Made by a program: the position numbers and the translations under genes | Notes under the pieces: generated by a model | Told to the model about the DNA's origin: nothing | Database searches by the model: none | The model's input: only the letters and a program-made list of their open reading frames with translations | Shown: in pieces, positions 25,397-33,757 of the stretch | Position numbering within the stretch: position 1 is the first letter of the stretch | Layout of the letters: every line of letters starts with the position of its first letter | Assembly (NCBI GenBank): GCA_965217205.1 | Contig: OZ244254.1 | Location: forward strand, 124,001 to 188,000 | Source: Maricaulis sp947259345 | GTDB lineage: Bacteria > Pseudomonadota > Alphaproteobacteria > Caulobacterales > Maricaulaceae | Direction: 5' to 3' | Length of the DNA: 64,000 bases

Positions 25397-26845
25397 ATGA
25401 AATTGGTTCAACTTCTTAGCGGCGCTGCTGCCGTAGCACTGATTGCAGGTGCAGCTCAGGCTCAAGACGTCTCAGTGGACGTTGGCGGCGATCTGATCGG
25501 CCAGACGGTAATGTCTGAGCGGACGGGTGCACTTGCGGGTGATCTCGTCCTCGACTTTGCGTTGGATGGCGCGTTCGCTGCGATGGGTGCGGGCGGTTCG
25601 GTGCAGGTCGACGTCACCCTGACCAACGCGACATTCTCTGGCATTGTCCCGGCAAATGCTTGGACTGCTGCTGCGGACACGGATTGCGACTTTGGCGCTC
25701 CGACCCTCGGTGGTGGTGCTGGCGGCACTACGGTGCGGTTCACCAATGTGAATCAGATTAACCTTTGTGATGCTGCTTTGGGTGCGGCTGGTTCTCCCGA
25801 TGACGGAACGCTGACCCTCCCGCTTTCGGTGACCAACGTTGGTGACGACGTTTCGGTCACGGTGACCTTCACGCCGACTGCTGACGCTGGCGGATATACC
25901 GGCGATACCGAATCGCTCGATATTCTGACCTTCGCTCAAGCCTATAACTTCACTATTGCGGCCGGTGCTGCAGGCGCTGGTCTCTTCGACGCGGTCGGTG
26001 ACGATCTGCTCGGCTCCGGCACCATCGGAACGATTGACCTAGCGGCGCTGCCGGCTGGTATTCGCTCGGATCTTGCTACCCCGCTGGCTGACGTTCAGAC
26101 GGCTGCTTCAGCAGGTGAAATCGCCGTGACCTTCCCGTCCGGTGCCACCGGCATCGGGACGGTTGATTATGAGGCTGACAGCGGCACTGTGAATTGTGTT
26201 CAGGGCGCGGCTCCGAACGACAATGTGTTCACCTGTCCCGCTAGCGGCGCAAATCTTGACGCTCTTATTGGTGGTCAAGATACTATCGTTATCGACGATG
26301 ATGCCGATGCACTGACGAGCATTACGGTTCAAACACCGACGATCGCTATGTCGTTCACCGATGTTGCTAGTTTCGATGTCGCTGATGTCGCAGCCGCCAA
26401 CGCCCGTGAGCTGGATCTGGATGATGGTCTCGCGACCGAAACCTTCCCCGGAAACAACTCCTTCCCGTGGGTCAGCGTTCGTACGGATGGCGGCGGGACC
26501 GTCTCGGCCTTCCGTTTGACGGGTCTGGCTAGCGATCTGAGCGCAACTGGTGAAGAAGTGCAGGTTCGTGCAACACGCTCGAATGGTGCGCTTGGTTCGA
26601 CCGATTGGGTTGCAGTGACTCCCGCTACCGTCTCCGCATCTGCGGATGGTGCGACCTGGACGGCTACGTTCCAGTCGGACGAAATCGGCACCGCGCTTGG
26701 TGTTGCTGGTAACGTGAACGCCGACCTTGAGTTCCGCGTTCGCTGTAACGACACGGATTGTAATGATGGCGCGAATGCCAATCTCGAAATCCTGCGGGTT
26801 CTGTCCCGCGGCGGTATCGTGACCGGTACGGGCTTCGACGGCTAA
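25397..26845 (+). CDS. Secreted protein of unknown function inside the gsp locus
   Basis: 482 aa; I do not recognise a family. A clear Sec signal peptide ends in AQA at residues 20-22, before QDVSVDVGG. The mature part is acidic, rich in Ala, Gly, Thr, Val and Asp, and reads as beta-sandwich-like repeats (VDVTLTNATFSGIVP, VTVTFTPTADAGGYTG). Six cysteines fall in three close pairs (DTDCD..NLCD, NCVQ..FTCPA, RCNDTDCND), suggesting disulfides and a periplasmic or extracellular location. There are few lysines. Codons favour GCT, GGT and GTT more than the neighbours do, which hints at strong expression. It sits between gspH and gspE with its own upstream region and terminator, so it is a candidate type II substrate or surface protein. 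Confidence 0.8.
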   Translation: MKLVQLLSGAAAVALIAGAAQAQDVSVDVGGDLIGQTVMSERTGALAGDLVLDFALDGAFAAMGAGGSVQVDVTLTNATFSGIVPANAWTAAADTDCDFGAPTLGGGAGGTTVRFTNVNQINLCDAALGAAGSPDDGTLTLPLSVTNVGDDVSVTVTFTPTADAGGYTGDTESLDILTFAQAYNFTIAAGAAGAGLFDAVGDDLLGSGTIGTIDLAALPAGIRSDLATPLADVQTAASAGEIAVTFPSGATGIGTVDYEADSGTVNCVQGAAPNDNVFTCPASGANLDALIGGQDTIVIDDDADALTSITVQTPTIAMSFTDVASFDVADVAAANARELDLDDGLATETFPGNNSFPWVSVRTDGGGTVSAFRLTGLASDLSATGEEVQVRATRSNGALGSTDWVAVTPATVSASADGATWTATFQSDEIGTALGVAGNVNADLEFRVRCNDTDCNDGANANLEILRVLSRGGIVTGTGFDG

Positions 26846-26871
26846 GCCGAAACCCGAACGACGACTACCGG

Positions 26872-26900
26872 AAGGGCGGCTTCGGCCGCCCTTCTTTTTT
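26872..26900 (+). terminator. Intrinsic terminator of the secreted-protein gene
   Basis: AAGGGCGGC and GCCGCCCTT form a perfect 9-bp stem around a TTCG tetraloop, followed by CTTTTTT. Begins 27 bases after the stop codon. This is the cleanest intrinsic terminator in the window and isolates this gene from gspE. Confidence 0.93.
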
Positions 26901-27151
26901 GTCTGGAGGCGGGGCATGTGTCGGGAGAGGCATGATGCCGTCCGGGTTCGCTTCAAGTCTCGCATCCACCTCGCCAGCCCTGCCCGTCCGCCTCAGCCCG
27001 GGGCTTGCCAGCGGCGGGCGGTCGCGGTCTAACTCGGTGCTGGATATCTGCGGTCCGGCCCTTGCTGGCAGGCCGCCAGCTGTGATCGCCGCGCGCCGGG
27101 TCTTTCTGACAGGAAGACCAGCCATGGGCGCCGGGCCATGGGGACGGTTTG
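26901..27151 (+). other. Gap between the terminator and gspE
   Basis: About 250 bases without a supported gene; with the terminator it completes a 306-base gap. It is GC-rich, and a short open frame across it lacks a ribosome-binding site and any family feature. It should carry the gspE-gspF promoter, but I see no clear element. Confidence 0.5.
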
Positions 27152-28996
27152 ATGGACGAGCGCCGCATTGGTGACATTCTGCTGGAGGGCGGCGCCATCG
27201 CCGCTGCCGATATCGACCAGGCCCTCGCCTATCAGCGCGAGACACCGGTCCTGTTCGGCCAGGCCCTCCTGCGCCTCGGCGCCGTGGCCGAGGAACGCCT
27301 CCTCGCCGCCCTGTCCGCCCAGCTCGGCCTGCCCATCCTCGATCCCCGCGCCCTGCCGCGCGAGGAAAGCCTCTATGCCATCGCCCCCGCCGCCCTCGAC
27401 CTGCCCCTGCGCTGGCTCGGCGAGAAGGGGGCGGTCCTGTGGTGGAGTGCGCTCGATGATGACGCCCTCATGCCGCTCGAGGGGGACGCCCTCGCACAAG
27501 GCGCCGTGACCCCGGACAGTGCCAGCCTCACGGTCTTCGCCCGCAATCCCCTCGATCCGGCGCTCAATGAACGCCTCTCCGCCGCCTGGTCCGGCCCGGT
27601 CCGCCTCGCCATCGGTCCCAATCGCCTGCTGGAAAGTGCCCTGGCGCGCCTGCAATCGGCCGGCGCCCGGCGCCGCGAATCGGCCCTGACCGATGTCGAG
27701 CGCCTGCGCGAAATGGCCGAGGAAGCGCCGGTCATCGATTTCGTCAATGCCGTCTTCGAGGACGCGTTGCGCGACGGGGCCAGCGATATCCATATCGAAC
27801 CCTTCGAGCATGAATTCCAGGTCCGCTTCCGGGTCGATGGTGTGTTGAGCCTGGTCCAGACCCAGCCCAAATCCCGCTTCGACGCCGTCGCCTCGCGCAT
27901 CAAACTCGTCTCGGCCATGGATATCGCCGAGCGCCGCCTGCCCCAGGACGGTCGCCAGACCGTGCGCTTCGCCGGACAGGACATTGATCTGCGTGTCTCC
28001 TCCCTGCCCGGCGCCTGGGGGGAGAGCCTTGTCCTGCGCCTCCTGCGCAAACGCCAGGAATTGCCCTCCCTTGATGGTCTGGGCCTGACCGGTCTGCAGC
28101 GCCGCGTCTTCAACACCGTGGTCCGCGAGCCCAACGGGGTGATCCTGGTCACCGGCCCGACCGGTTCGGGCAAGTCGACCACGCTCTATCGCGCCCTAGA
28201 ACTGGTCAATGATGGCCGCCGAAAGATCATCACCATCGAGGACCCGGTCGAATACGACATGGACGGGGTGACCCAGGTCCAGGCGCGCGCCGATATCGGC
28301 TATGATTTCGCCCGTGGCCTGCGCGCCATGCTGCGCCAGGATCCCGATGTCATCATGGTCGGTGAGATCCGCGACGGCGAAACCGCACGCATCGCCATCC
28401 AGGCGGCCCTGACCGGCCACCTCGTCTTCTCCACCCTGCACACCAATACCGCCCTCGGCGCGATTGAACGCCTGACCGATCTCGGCGTGGAGCCTTTCCT
28501 GGTCTCTGCTTCCCTGCGCGGGCTGATCGCCCAGCGTCTTTTGCGCCGCCTTTGTCCCGATTGTTCCGCGCCAGCCCCGCGCGATGATGTCACGGCGGCC
28601 GAACGCCTGATCGAGGCCGCCCGCGCGCGCGGCGTGCTCTGGCCCGCCGATGCCTTCACCGAAGACGCCAATTGGCGCGTGCCGGTCGGCTGTGATCACT
28701 GTCGCGGTCAGGGCTATACCGGCCGCATCGCGGTCTATGAGGCCGCCGCCATTGATGGCGCCGTCAAGGAAGCTGTCGCGCACGGCTCTGGCCAGGCCGA
28801 CATCCTCAAAGCGGCGCGCGAAGCCGGCTTCCTGTCAATGCTGGAGGATGGTCTGCTCAAGGCGCGCAGCGGCATTACCTCGGTCTCCGAAGCCATGCGC
28901 GTGCTCGGTGGCGCGGCCGATGAAACCGGCATGGATGCGCCGGCGCCCGACAGCGCCCATTCCGGCCCGGCCCGGTCCGGCAGCGTGCGGGCCTAG
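27152..28996 (+). CDS. gspE: Type II secretion ATPase GspE
   Basis: Cytoplasmic hexameric ATPase that powers pseudopilus assembly, about 614 aa. An N1 domain (RRIGDILLEGGAI) comes first. Then ASDIHIEPFEHEFQVRFRVDG, Walker A GPTGSGKSTT near residue 335, the Asp box ITIEDPVEYDMDGVTQVQ, Walker B VIMVGEIRDGETA and the His box TGHLVFSTLHTNTA. Two CxxC pairs (LCPDC, CDHC) form the zinc site expected in GspE. Start is the ATG at 27152 behind GGGGAC; an adjacent TTG is possible. The gene is unusually rich in C at third positions. gspF follows after 11 bases. Confidence 0.97.
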   Translation: MDERRIGDILLEGGAIAAADIDQALAYQRETPVLFGQALLRLGAVAEERLLAALSAQLGLPILDPRALPREESLYAIAPAALDLPLRWLGEKGAVLWWSALDDDALMPLEGDALAQGAVTPDSASLTVFARNPLDPALNERLSAAWSGPVRLAIGPNRLLESALARLQSAGARRRESALTDVERLREMAEEAPVIDFVNAVFEDALRDGASDIHIEPFEHEFQVRFRVDGVLSLVQTQPKSRFDAVASRIKLVSAMDIAERRLPQDGRQTVRFAGQDIDLRVSSLPGAWGESLVLRLLRKRQELPSLDGLGLTGLQRRVFNTVVREPNGVILVTGPTGSGKSTTLYRALELVNDGRRKIITIEDPVEYDMDGVTQVQARADIGYDFARGLRAMLRQDPDVIMVGEIRDGETARIAIQAALTGHLVFSTLHTNTALGAIERLTDLGVEPFLVSASLRGLIAQRLLRRLCPDCSAPAPRDDVTAAERLIEAARARGVLWPADAFTEDANWRVPVGCDHCRGQGYTGRIAVYEAAAIDGAVKEAVAHGSGQADILKAAREAGFLSMLEDGLLKARSGITSVSEAMRVLGGAADETGMDAPAPDSAHSGPARSGSVRA

Positions 28997-29007
28997 GAGC
29001 GGGGCGC

Positions 29008-30210
29008 ATGGCCAATTTCCTCTATAAGGGCCTGAAGCGCGATGGCGCCGCGGTGGAAGGGCGCATCAATGCCGGCGATTCGAGCGATGCCGTCAGCCAG
29101 CTGCGCGCCCAGGGCATTCTCGCCTATGAGGTCAGCCTGGTCGACGGGGAGGGCCGCCGCTTTGACCGAAAGCGCGCCCGCCCGAAGGATCGTCACCGCT
29201 TCATTCGCCAGCTTGCGACCCTGCTGAAGGCCGGCTCCCCCCTGCTCAACGCCTTCGACGCACTGCTCGAGGAGGAGCCCTGCCGCGAATTGTCCGAGCA
29301 GATGCGGGCCATTCGCTCCGATTTGCGCGGCGGCGGACGCCTGTCCCAGGGCCTGTCGCGCCACATGCCCACCTTGCCGGATTATGCCCCCCGCCTGGTC
29401 GAGCTGGGTGAGGCTACGGGCTCGCTGGATATCCGGCTCAACGAGGTCGCCAGCCAGATGGAACGCGATCTCGCCTCCGCCGAGGAAGTGCGCAATGCGC
29501 TCGCCTATCCGGGCTTTCTCGCCGTCGCCGGGACGGGCGCGGTGATCTTCATCTTCATGTTCGTGGTGCCGCGCTTCTCCGCGCTCCTGGAGAACGCCCA
29601 GGGTGAAATCCCGGCCATTTCCCGCATCGTTCTCGGCATCGGCGAATTCTTCAATGCCAATGTCCCGCTTGTTCTCGGCGGCGCGGTCCTGCTGGCGCTG
29701 GGCGCCATCCAGATCTGGCGCGCGCCGGCCACTCGCCGCGCAGCGACCGTGATCGCCTTTCGCCTGCCCGTCCTCGGTCGTTTCCTGGAAGCCAGCGATA
29801 CCGCCCGCTGGGCCCGGGTCACCGGCACTGCGCTGGCGGCAGGTGCCGGTCTGATCGACGCCCTCGCCCTGGCGGAACGTGGCGTCCTGTCACCGCGTCG
29901 CCGTGAGGGTCTGGAACAGGCCCGTCGCGCTGTCCGCTCCGGAGAAATGCTGGAAACCGCCCTGCGCGCCCACACCAATACCGACGCCATGACACTCAAT
30001 CTGGTGCGGACCGGCCGCCTGTCCGGCGCGCTTGCCGAGATGCTGCTCTTCGTGGCGGAAGCCGGCGAGCAGGAATCCCGCAATCTCGCCAAGCGCCTGA
30101 CCTCACTCGCCGAACCCCTGGCCATCGCCTTCATCGCCTCGGTGATCGGCCTGATCGTGATCAGCCTCGTCCTGGCCATGTCGAGCCTCTACAGCATCGA
30201 CATCATCTGA
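29008..30210 (+). CDS. gspF: Type II secretion inner-membrane platform protein GspF
   Basis: 400 aa polytopic platform protein. It has two GspF domains, each around a helical cytoplasmic bundle: FIRQLATLLKAGSPLLNAFDAL at about residue 70, and ARWARVTGTALAAGAGLIDAL at about 270. Three membrane helices are visible near 170-190, 215-235 and 370-395. LVELGEATGSLDIRLNEVA and LVRTGRLSGALAEML are family signatures. Together with GspE upstream this forms the two-gene plus-strand arm. The start ATG follows GGAGCGGGGC. Confidence 0.96.
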   Translation: MANFLYKGLKRDGAAVEGRINAGDSSDAVSQLRAQGILAYEVSLVDGEGRRFDRKRARPKDRHRFIRQLATLLKAGSPLLNAFDALLEEEPCRELSEQMRAIRSDLRGGGRLSQGLSRHMPTLPDYAPRLVELGEATGSLDIRLNEVASQMERDLASAEEVRNALAYPGFLAVAGTGAVIFIFMFVVPRFSALLENAQGEIPAISRIVLGIGEFFNANVPLVLGGAVLLALGAIQIWRAPATRRAATVIAFRLPVLGRFLEASDTARWARVTGTALAAGAGLIDALALAERGVLSPRRREGLEQARRAVRSGEMLETALRAHTNTDAMTLNLVRTGRLSGALAEMLLFVAEAGEQESRNLAKRLTSLAEPLAIAFIASVIGLIVISLVLAMSSLYSIDII

Positions 30211-30217
30211 CATCGCC

Positions 30218-31006
30218 TCACAACCAGCCGTCATCCCGGCAATAGTCGAGCTGGTCCTCGCGAAAGCAGGACAGATCCTGTTCGCGCCACCGGCCACGAC
30301 TGTCCGGGATGGTGACATTGCGGCAAGCCTCTTCGAGCCGGGCATTGGTGATCTTCATTCCCAACGCTTGGCAGGCTCGGCGCAGCGTTGCGACCGGCGC
30401 CTCGATGAAGCGCTCATAGTCCAGGCTCGCCGTGCGTCCGCCAAGGCGGCGCTCCCGTGCCGTTTGGGCCTGCCGGGCATGGATCCAGACATCCAGCTGC
30501 GCGGCGGGCAATGATCCGCTCCGCTCGGCCGATATACCCAGCGCCTCCCCCCAACGCTTGAGCTGGTTGGTGTTGCTGGAAAACGCCATGTCGAGAGGGT
30601 GTCGGTGCACGAAGAGAAAGGCTGCATCCGGCCATGCGGCCAAGATCTCATCGGCGAACATGTGGCTATTGGGCTCCTTGACGAGGAAGGCGCGACCCTC
30701 GGCCGCCGAATTCCGCTCCGTCACCACATCGGTCAGCCGATCAAGCGGGGCGGCTTCCGGGTGGTGCCCGGTTTCCGCCACGCCGCGCAAAATGCCCAGA
30801 CGATGATTAATCGAGGGGAGGGGGGATGCCATCCAGTCGGTCCGGACGAAGAGATAGGTGAAGTCCAGGCAGTCGCGGGAGCGATTGAGCGCCGGGCCGT
30901 GCACATATCCCAGGCGTTCAAAGGCTTCCGCAACCGCGCGTGTCCCCGAACCTCCGAGCGCGCCGATTACCATGGCATGCGGTTCAAGCTGAAAAGTTTC
31001 GGTCAT
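30218..31006 (-). CDS. Sulfotransferase family protein
   Basis: 262 aa, probably transferring sulfate from PAPS to a hydroxyl group. The 5'-phosphosulfate-binding loop fits GALGGSGTRAVAEAF (residues 16-30) and the 3'-phosphate-binding region fits FLFVHRHPLDMAFSS, with an arginine and a serine in the usual places. YERFIEAPVATLRRACQALG matches the C-terminal part of bacterial sulfotransferases. The acceptor is unknown; neighbours point to a surface glycan. Divergent from the next sulfotransferase gene, with 116 bp between them that probably hold both promoters. Confidence 0.8.
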   Translation of the reverse strand: MTETFQLEPHAMVIGALGGSGTRAVAEAFERLGYVHGPALNRSRDCLDFTYLFVRTDWMASPLPSINHRLGILRGVAETGHHPEAAPLDRLTDVVTERNSAAEGRAFLVKEPNSHMFADEILAAWPDAAFLFVHRHPLDMAFSSNTNQLKRWGEALGISAERSGSLPAAQLDVWIHARQAQTARERRLGGRTASLDYERFIEAPVATLRRACQALGMKITNARLEEACRNVTIPDSRGRWREQDLSCFREDQLDYCRDDGWL

Positions 31007-31122
31007 CGACTCCGTCTTCCTTCAACCGCACCGGATTCCTGCTGCGACGCCTCGTCCTCGCTTGCCTCATCCGCTAACCTGCGCCGAGACTGACAGGGTG
31101 CAAAGTCCGGGGGGAGACGGCA

Positions 31123-31815
31123 ATGAGTGACAACACCTGCTATATCGTTTTGGGCATGCACCGAAGTGGCACCAGCGCGCTTGCCGGAACGCTGATGGAA
31201 GCCGGTGTGTATCTGGGTCGCGTTCTGGACAAGAGTATCACCCGCAATCCGAAAGGCCTGCAGGAACCCCCCGCCGTGCTTTACATGCAAGAGGACCTGC
31301 TCAAGGCCAATGGCGGGAGCTGGAACGAGCCGCCGGAGCAGGTGGAGTGGTTTCCGATGCATGCGGCGGTACGGGATCTGTTCATCGAGTCACGTGAGGG
31401 TGAGGCCTGCTGGGGCTTCAAGGACCCGCGCACCCTCTTGACACTCGAGGGGTGGCTCAAAGTCCTCCCCAACGCCCGGCCGCTCGGGATATTCCGCCAC
31501 CCCATGGCGGTCGCTCGCTCGCTGGAAAGCCGCAACGGATTTCCGATCGAGAAGGGGTTGGCGATCTGGCATGCGTATAATTCACGCTTGCTGGACTGGC
31601 AGACGCGGCTGGATTTCCCGATTGTCCAGTGCCTGCCGGAGACGGTCGCCATGCAAGCCAAGCTGCAAAGCCTGCTTCAGGCACTGGGACTGGCCACGGA
31701 ACAACCGCTGGAATTCTTCGACGCCTCCCTGCAAACCGTCCGTGAAACCGAAGATGACAGCCTGCCCGACCCGGTCCAGAGCGTTTGGAGAGGCTTGCTT
31801 GATCGCGCGCTCTGA
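31123..31815 (+). CDS. Sulfotransferase family protein
   Basis: 230 aa. The P-loop-like 5'-phosphosulfate motif MHRSGTSALAGTL is at residues 11-23, and GIFRHPMAVARSLESR near 130 is the 3'-phosphate site. It is shorter than most sulfotransferases but appears complete, ending in a normal stop. The next gene starts inside its last codons, so the two are likely coupled. Substrate unknown. Members of this group are also found attached to glycan-synthesis clusters as accessory enzymes. Confidence 0.8.
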   Translation: MSDNTCYIVLGMHRSGTSALAGTLMEAGVYLGRVLDKSITRNPKGLQEPPAVLYMQEDLLKANGGSWNEPPEQVEWFPMHAAVRDLFIESREGEACWGFKDPRTLLTLEGWLKVLPNARPLGIFRHPMAVARSLESRNGFPIEKGLAIWHAYNSRLLDWQTRLDFPIVQCLPETVAMQAKLQSLLQALGLATEQPLEFFDASLQTVRETEDDSLPDPVQSVWRGLLDRAL

Positions 31816-32779
31816 AACCCGGTTCTGCCCGCTATCCACCCGGCTTTTCCCCAAATTCAAGGGCGCTGAGGCCTATGCGCTGACCGGGATTGCCGCGCGT
31901 TGCGACTGGGTTGTGCTGAGTGATCGGGACGAACCCCGGGTCGCGGACCGACTCCGCACCGATATCGCCAACGTCCGAACGGTATACGTCTCGCTCCGGT
32001 CACATGAGGTCGCGCTCGAGCATTTTCTCGACCATGTTCTGCCAAGGCTGACAGCCCCCTTCGTGCTGGTGAGCGGGTCGGAGGATGTGACCCTGCCGAA
32101 CCAAACTGACAAGCGCTGGCCGGCGATGCCCGAGGCCCTGCGCGACCGCCTGTTGGAGGCGCTCGATCATCCGCTTCTGCTTCAGTGGTTCTGTGAAAAC
32201 CTCGATGAAGCGGCCCATCCGAAACTCCGCCCCTTGCCGCTCGGCATGGTCTTTCCCGAGGCTATGGCCGATCCGGTCCTCACCGTGCCGGAGTGGGGTG
32301 GTGCGGGCCAACGTCATCGTCGCATCCTGTGTGCTCATCGCGTCCGGGATGGTGCCCAGTGGGACATCCGCAAACAGGTGACCGCGCTGGCGAAGACCCA
32401 CTGGCGCAGCTTTGTGACGGTCCTCGAGGATCCGGTCGGTGAAGACGAATTCGAAGCGCTGATCCGGGCCCACGCCTTTGTTCTCTGTGTGGAAGGGGGT
32501 GGCCTCGATCCGTCGCCCAAGGCCTGGCAGACATTGCTGAATGGCGCTGTTCCGATCATACGAAAGACACCGGTCGCCGCCGCATATGCTGACTTTCCGC
32601 TAGTTCAGGTGGATGCCTGGCAAGCGGATGCGCTCAGCGCCGGACAGCTCGATGAATGGTTTGAAGTCCATTTCCGAAGCGGCCGCGTCAATGCGCGACG
32701 TCAGGAGATCATCAAACGGCTCGGACTTGATTACTGGTGGGCACAGATCGAGGCCGGCTTGCCGGATACCGATCAATAA
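31799..32779 (+). CDS. Exostosin-like glycosyltransferase, putative
   Basis: About 326 aa. The C-terminal part, AHAFVLCVEGGGLDPSPKAW and LLNGAVPIIRKTPVAAAY, resembles the nucleotide-sugar-binding end of exostosin/GT47-type transferases (glycine-rich stretch, acidic residue, then G-x-P-I). The N-terminal half has no motif I recognise. The frame is open further upstream, but there it runs out of frame through the sulfotransferase. I chose the TTG at 31799 because GGAGAGG ends five bases before it, giving a 17-bp overlap. Family call is moderate. Confidence 0.65.
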   Translation: MIARSETRFCPLSTRLFPKFKGAEAYALTGIAARCDWVVLSDRDEPRVADRLRTDIANVRTVYVSLRSHEVALEHFLDHVLPRLTAPFVLVSGSEDVTLPNQTDKRWPAMPEALRDRLLEALDHPLLLQWFCENLDEAAHPKLRPLPLGMVFPEAMADPVLTVPEWGGAGQRHRRILCAHRVRDGAQWDIRKQVTALAKTHWRSFVTVLEDPVGEDEFEALIRAHAFVLCVEGGGLDPSPKAWQTLLNGAVPIIRKTPVAAAYADFPLVQVDAWQADALSAGQLDEWFEVHFRSGRVNARRQEIIKRLGLDYWWAQIEAGLPDTDQ

Positions 32780-32794
32780 ACACCGGCCCGGTAC

Positions 32795-33757
32795 TCAGCG
32801 TGAGGGGATGTTCTCTTCGTTGGCAAGGAACCAGTCATAAGCGTCAGCCAGGCCATCACGCAGGCTGATCGAGGGTTGCCAGCCGAGGCCCCGAATCTTG
32901 TCGGCGCTCATCAGCTTGCGCGGCGTACCGTCAGGCTTGCTTGTATCCTTCGTCAGCTCGCCCTTGAAGCCGACAACATCCATGACGAGGTATGCCAATT
33001 CCCCGATCGGAAGGTCTTCACCCGAACCGACATTGATATGTCCAGCGTCCGAGTAGACCTTCATCAGGTGCACAAGCGCATCCGCGCAATCATCGACATG
33101 AAGAAATTCCCGACGCGGCGTCCCGCTGCCCCAGATTTCCATCGATTCCGCCTTGTCGACCTTCGCTTCATGGGCCTTGCGAATAAGCGCCGGGATGACG
33201 TGGGAGTTCATCGGGTGGTAGTTGTCGCCCGGGCCGTAGAGATTGGTGGGCATGGCGGAGATGAAATCCACGCCGTACTGCTTGCGATAGGACTGGCAGA
33301 GCTTGATGCCGGCGATCTTGGCGATTGCATACCACTCATTGGTGGGCTCAAGCGCGCCGGTGAGCAGGGCCTCTTCCTGTATCGGTTGCTCAGCGAATTT
33401 CGGGTAGATGCAAGATGATCCCAGGAAAAGCAGCTTCTCAGTACCCGCCTGGTAACAGGCGTGGATGATGTTCGAAGCGATCATCAAATTCTGATAGAGA
33501 AACTCTGCCGGATAGCTGTCATTCGCATAAATCCCGCCCACTTTGGCTGCGGGAATGAAGACCGCGTCCGGGCGTGTGTTCTTGACCCAGGCTGCGGTCG
33601 TCGCCTGATCGGTGAGATCGAGCTGGGAGCGAGTCGCCGTCAGGATTTCAGCCGGCTCCTCCTGTTTCAGGCGTCTGACAAGCGCGGCCCCCACCATGCC
33701 CCGATGGCCAGCAACCCAAACGCGTTTGCCTGCGAGCGAATACATCGGATCAGACAT
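32795..33757 (-). CDS. fcl: GDP-L-fucose synthase
   Basis: Epimerase/reductase that converts GDP-4-keto-6-deoxymannose to GDP-L-fucose with NADPH. 320 aa. GHRGMVGAALVRRLK (residues 17-31), PAAKVGGIYAND, FLGSSCIYPKFAEQPI, YAIAK (YxxxK) and MPTNLYGPGDNYHP are all hallmark segments. Overlaps gmd by 8 bp on the minus strand, so both steps of GDP-fucose formation are made together. Confidence 0.96.
   Translation of the reverse strand: MSDPMYSLAGKRVWVAGHRGMVGAALVRRLKQEEPAEILTATRSQLDLTDQATTAAWVKNTRPDAVFIPAAKVGGIYANDSYPAEFLYQNLMIASNIIHACYQAGTEKLLFLGSSCIYPKFAEQPIQEEALLTGALEPTNEWYAIAKIAGIKLCQSYRKQYGVDFISAMPTNLYGPGDNYHPMNSHVIPALIRKAHEAKVDKAESMEIWGSGTPRREFLHVDDCADALVHLMKVYSDAGHINVGSGEDLPIGELAYLVMDVVGFKGELTKDTSKPDGTPRKLMSADKIRGLGWQPSISLRDGLADAYDWFLANEENIPSR

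Noticed and set aside
26899..27174. Small open frame between the terminator and gspE
   Set aside because: It starts in the terminator's T tract, has no ribosome-binding site and runs into gspE in another frame.
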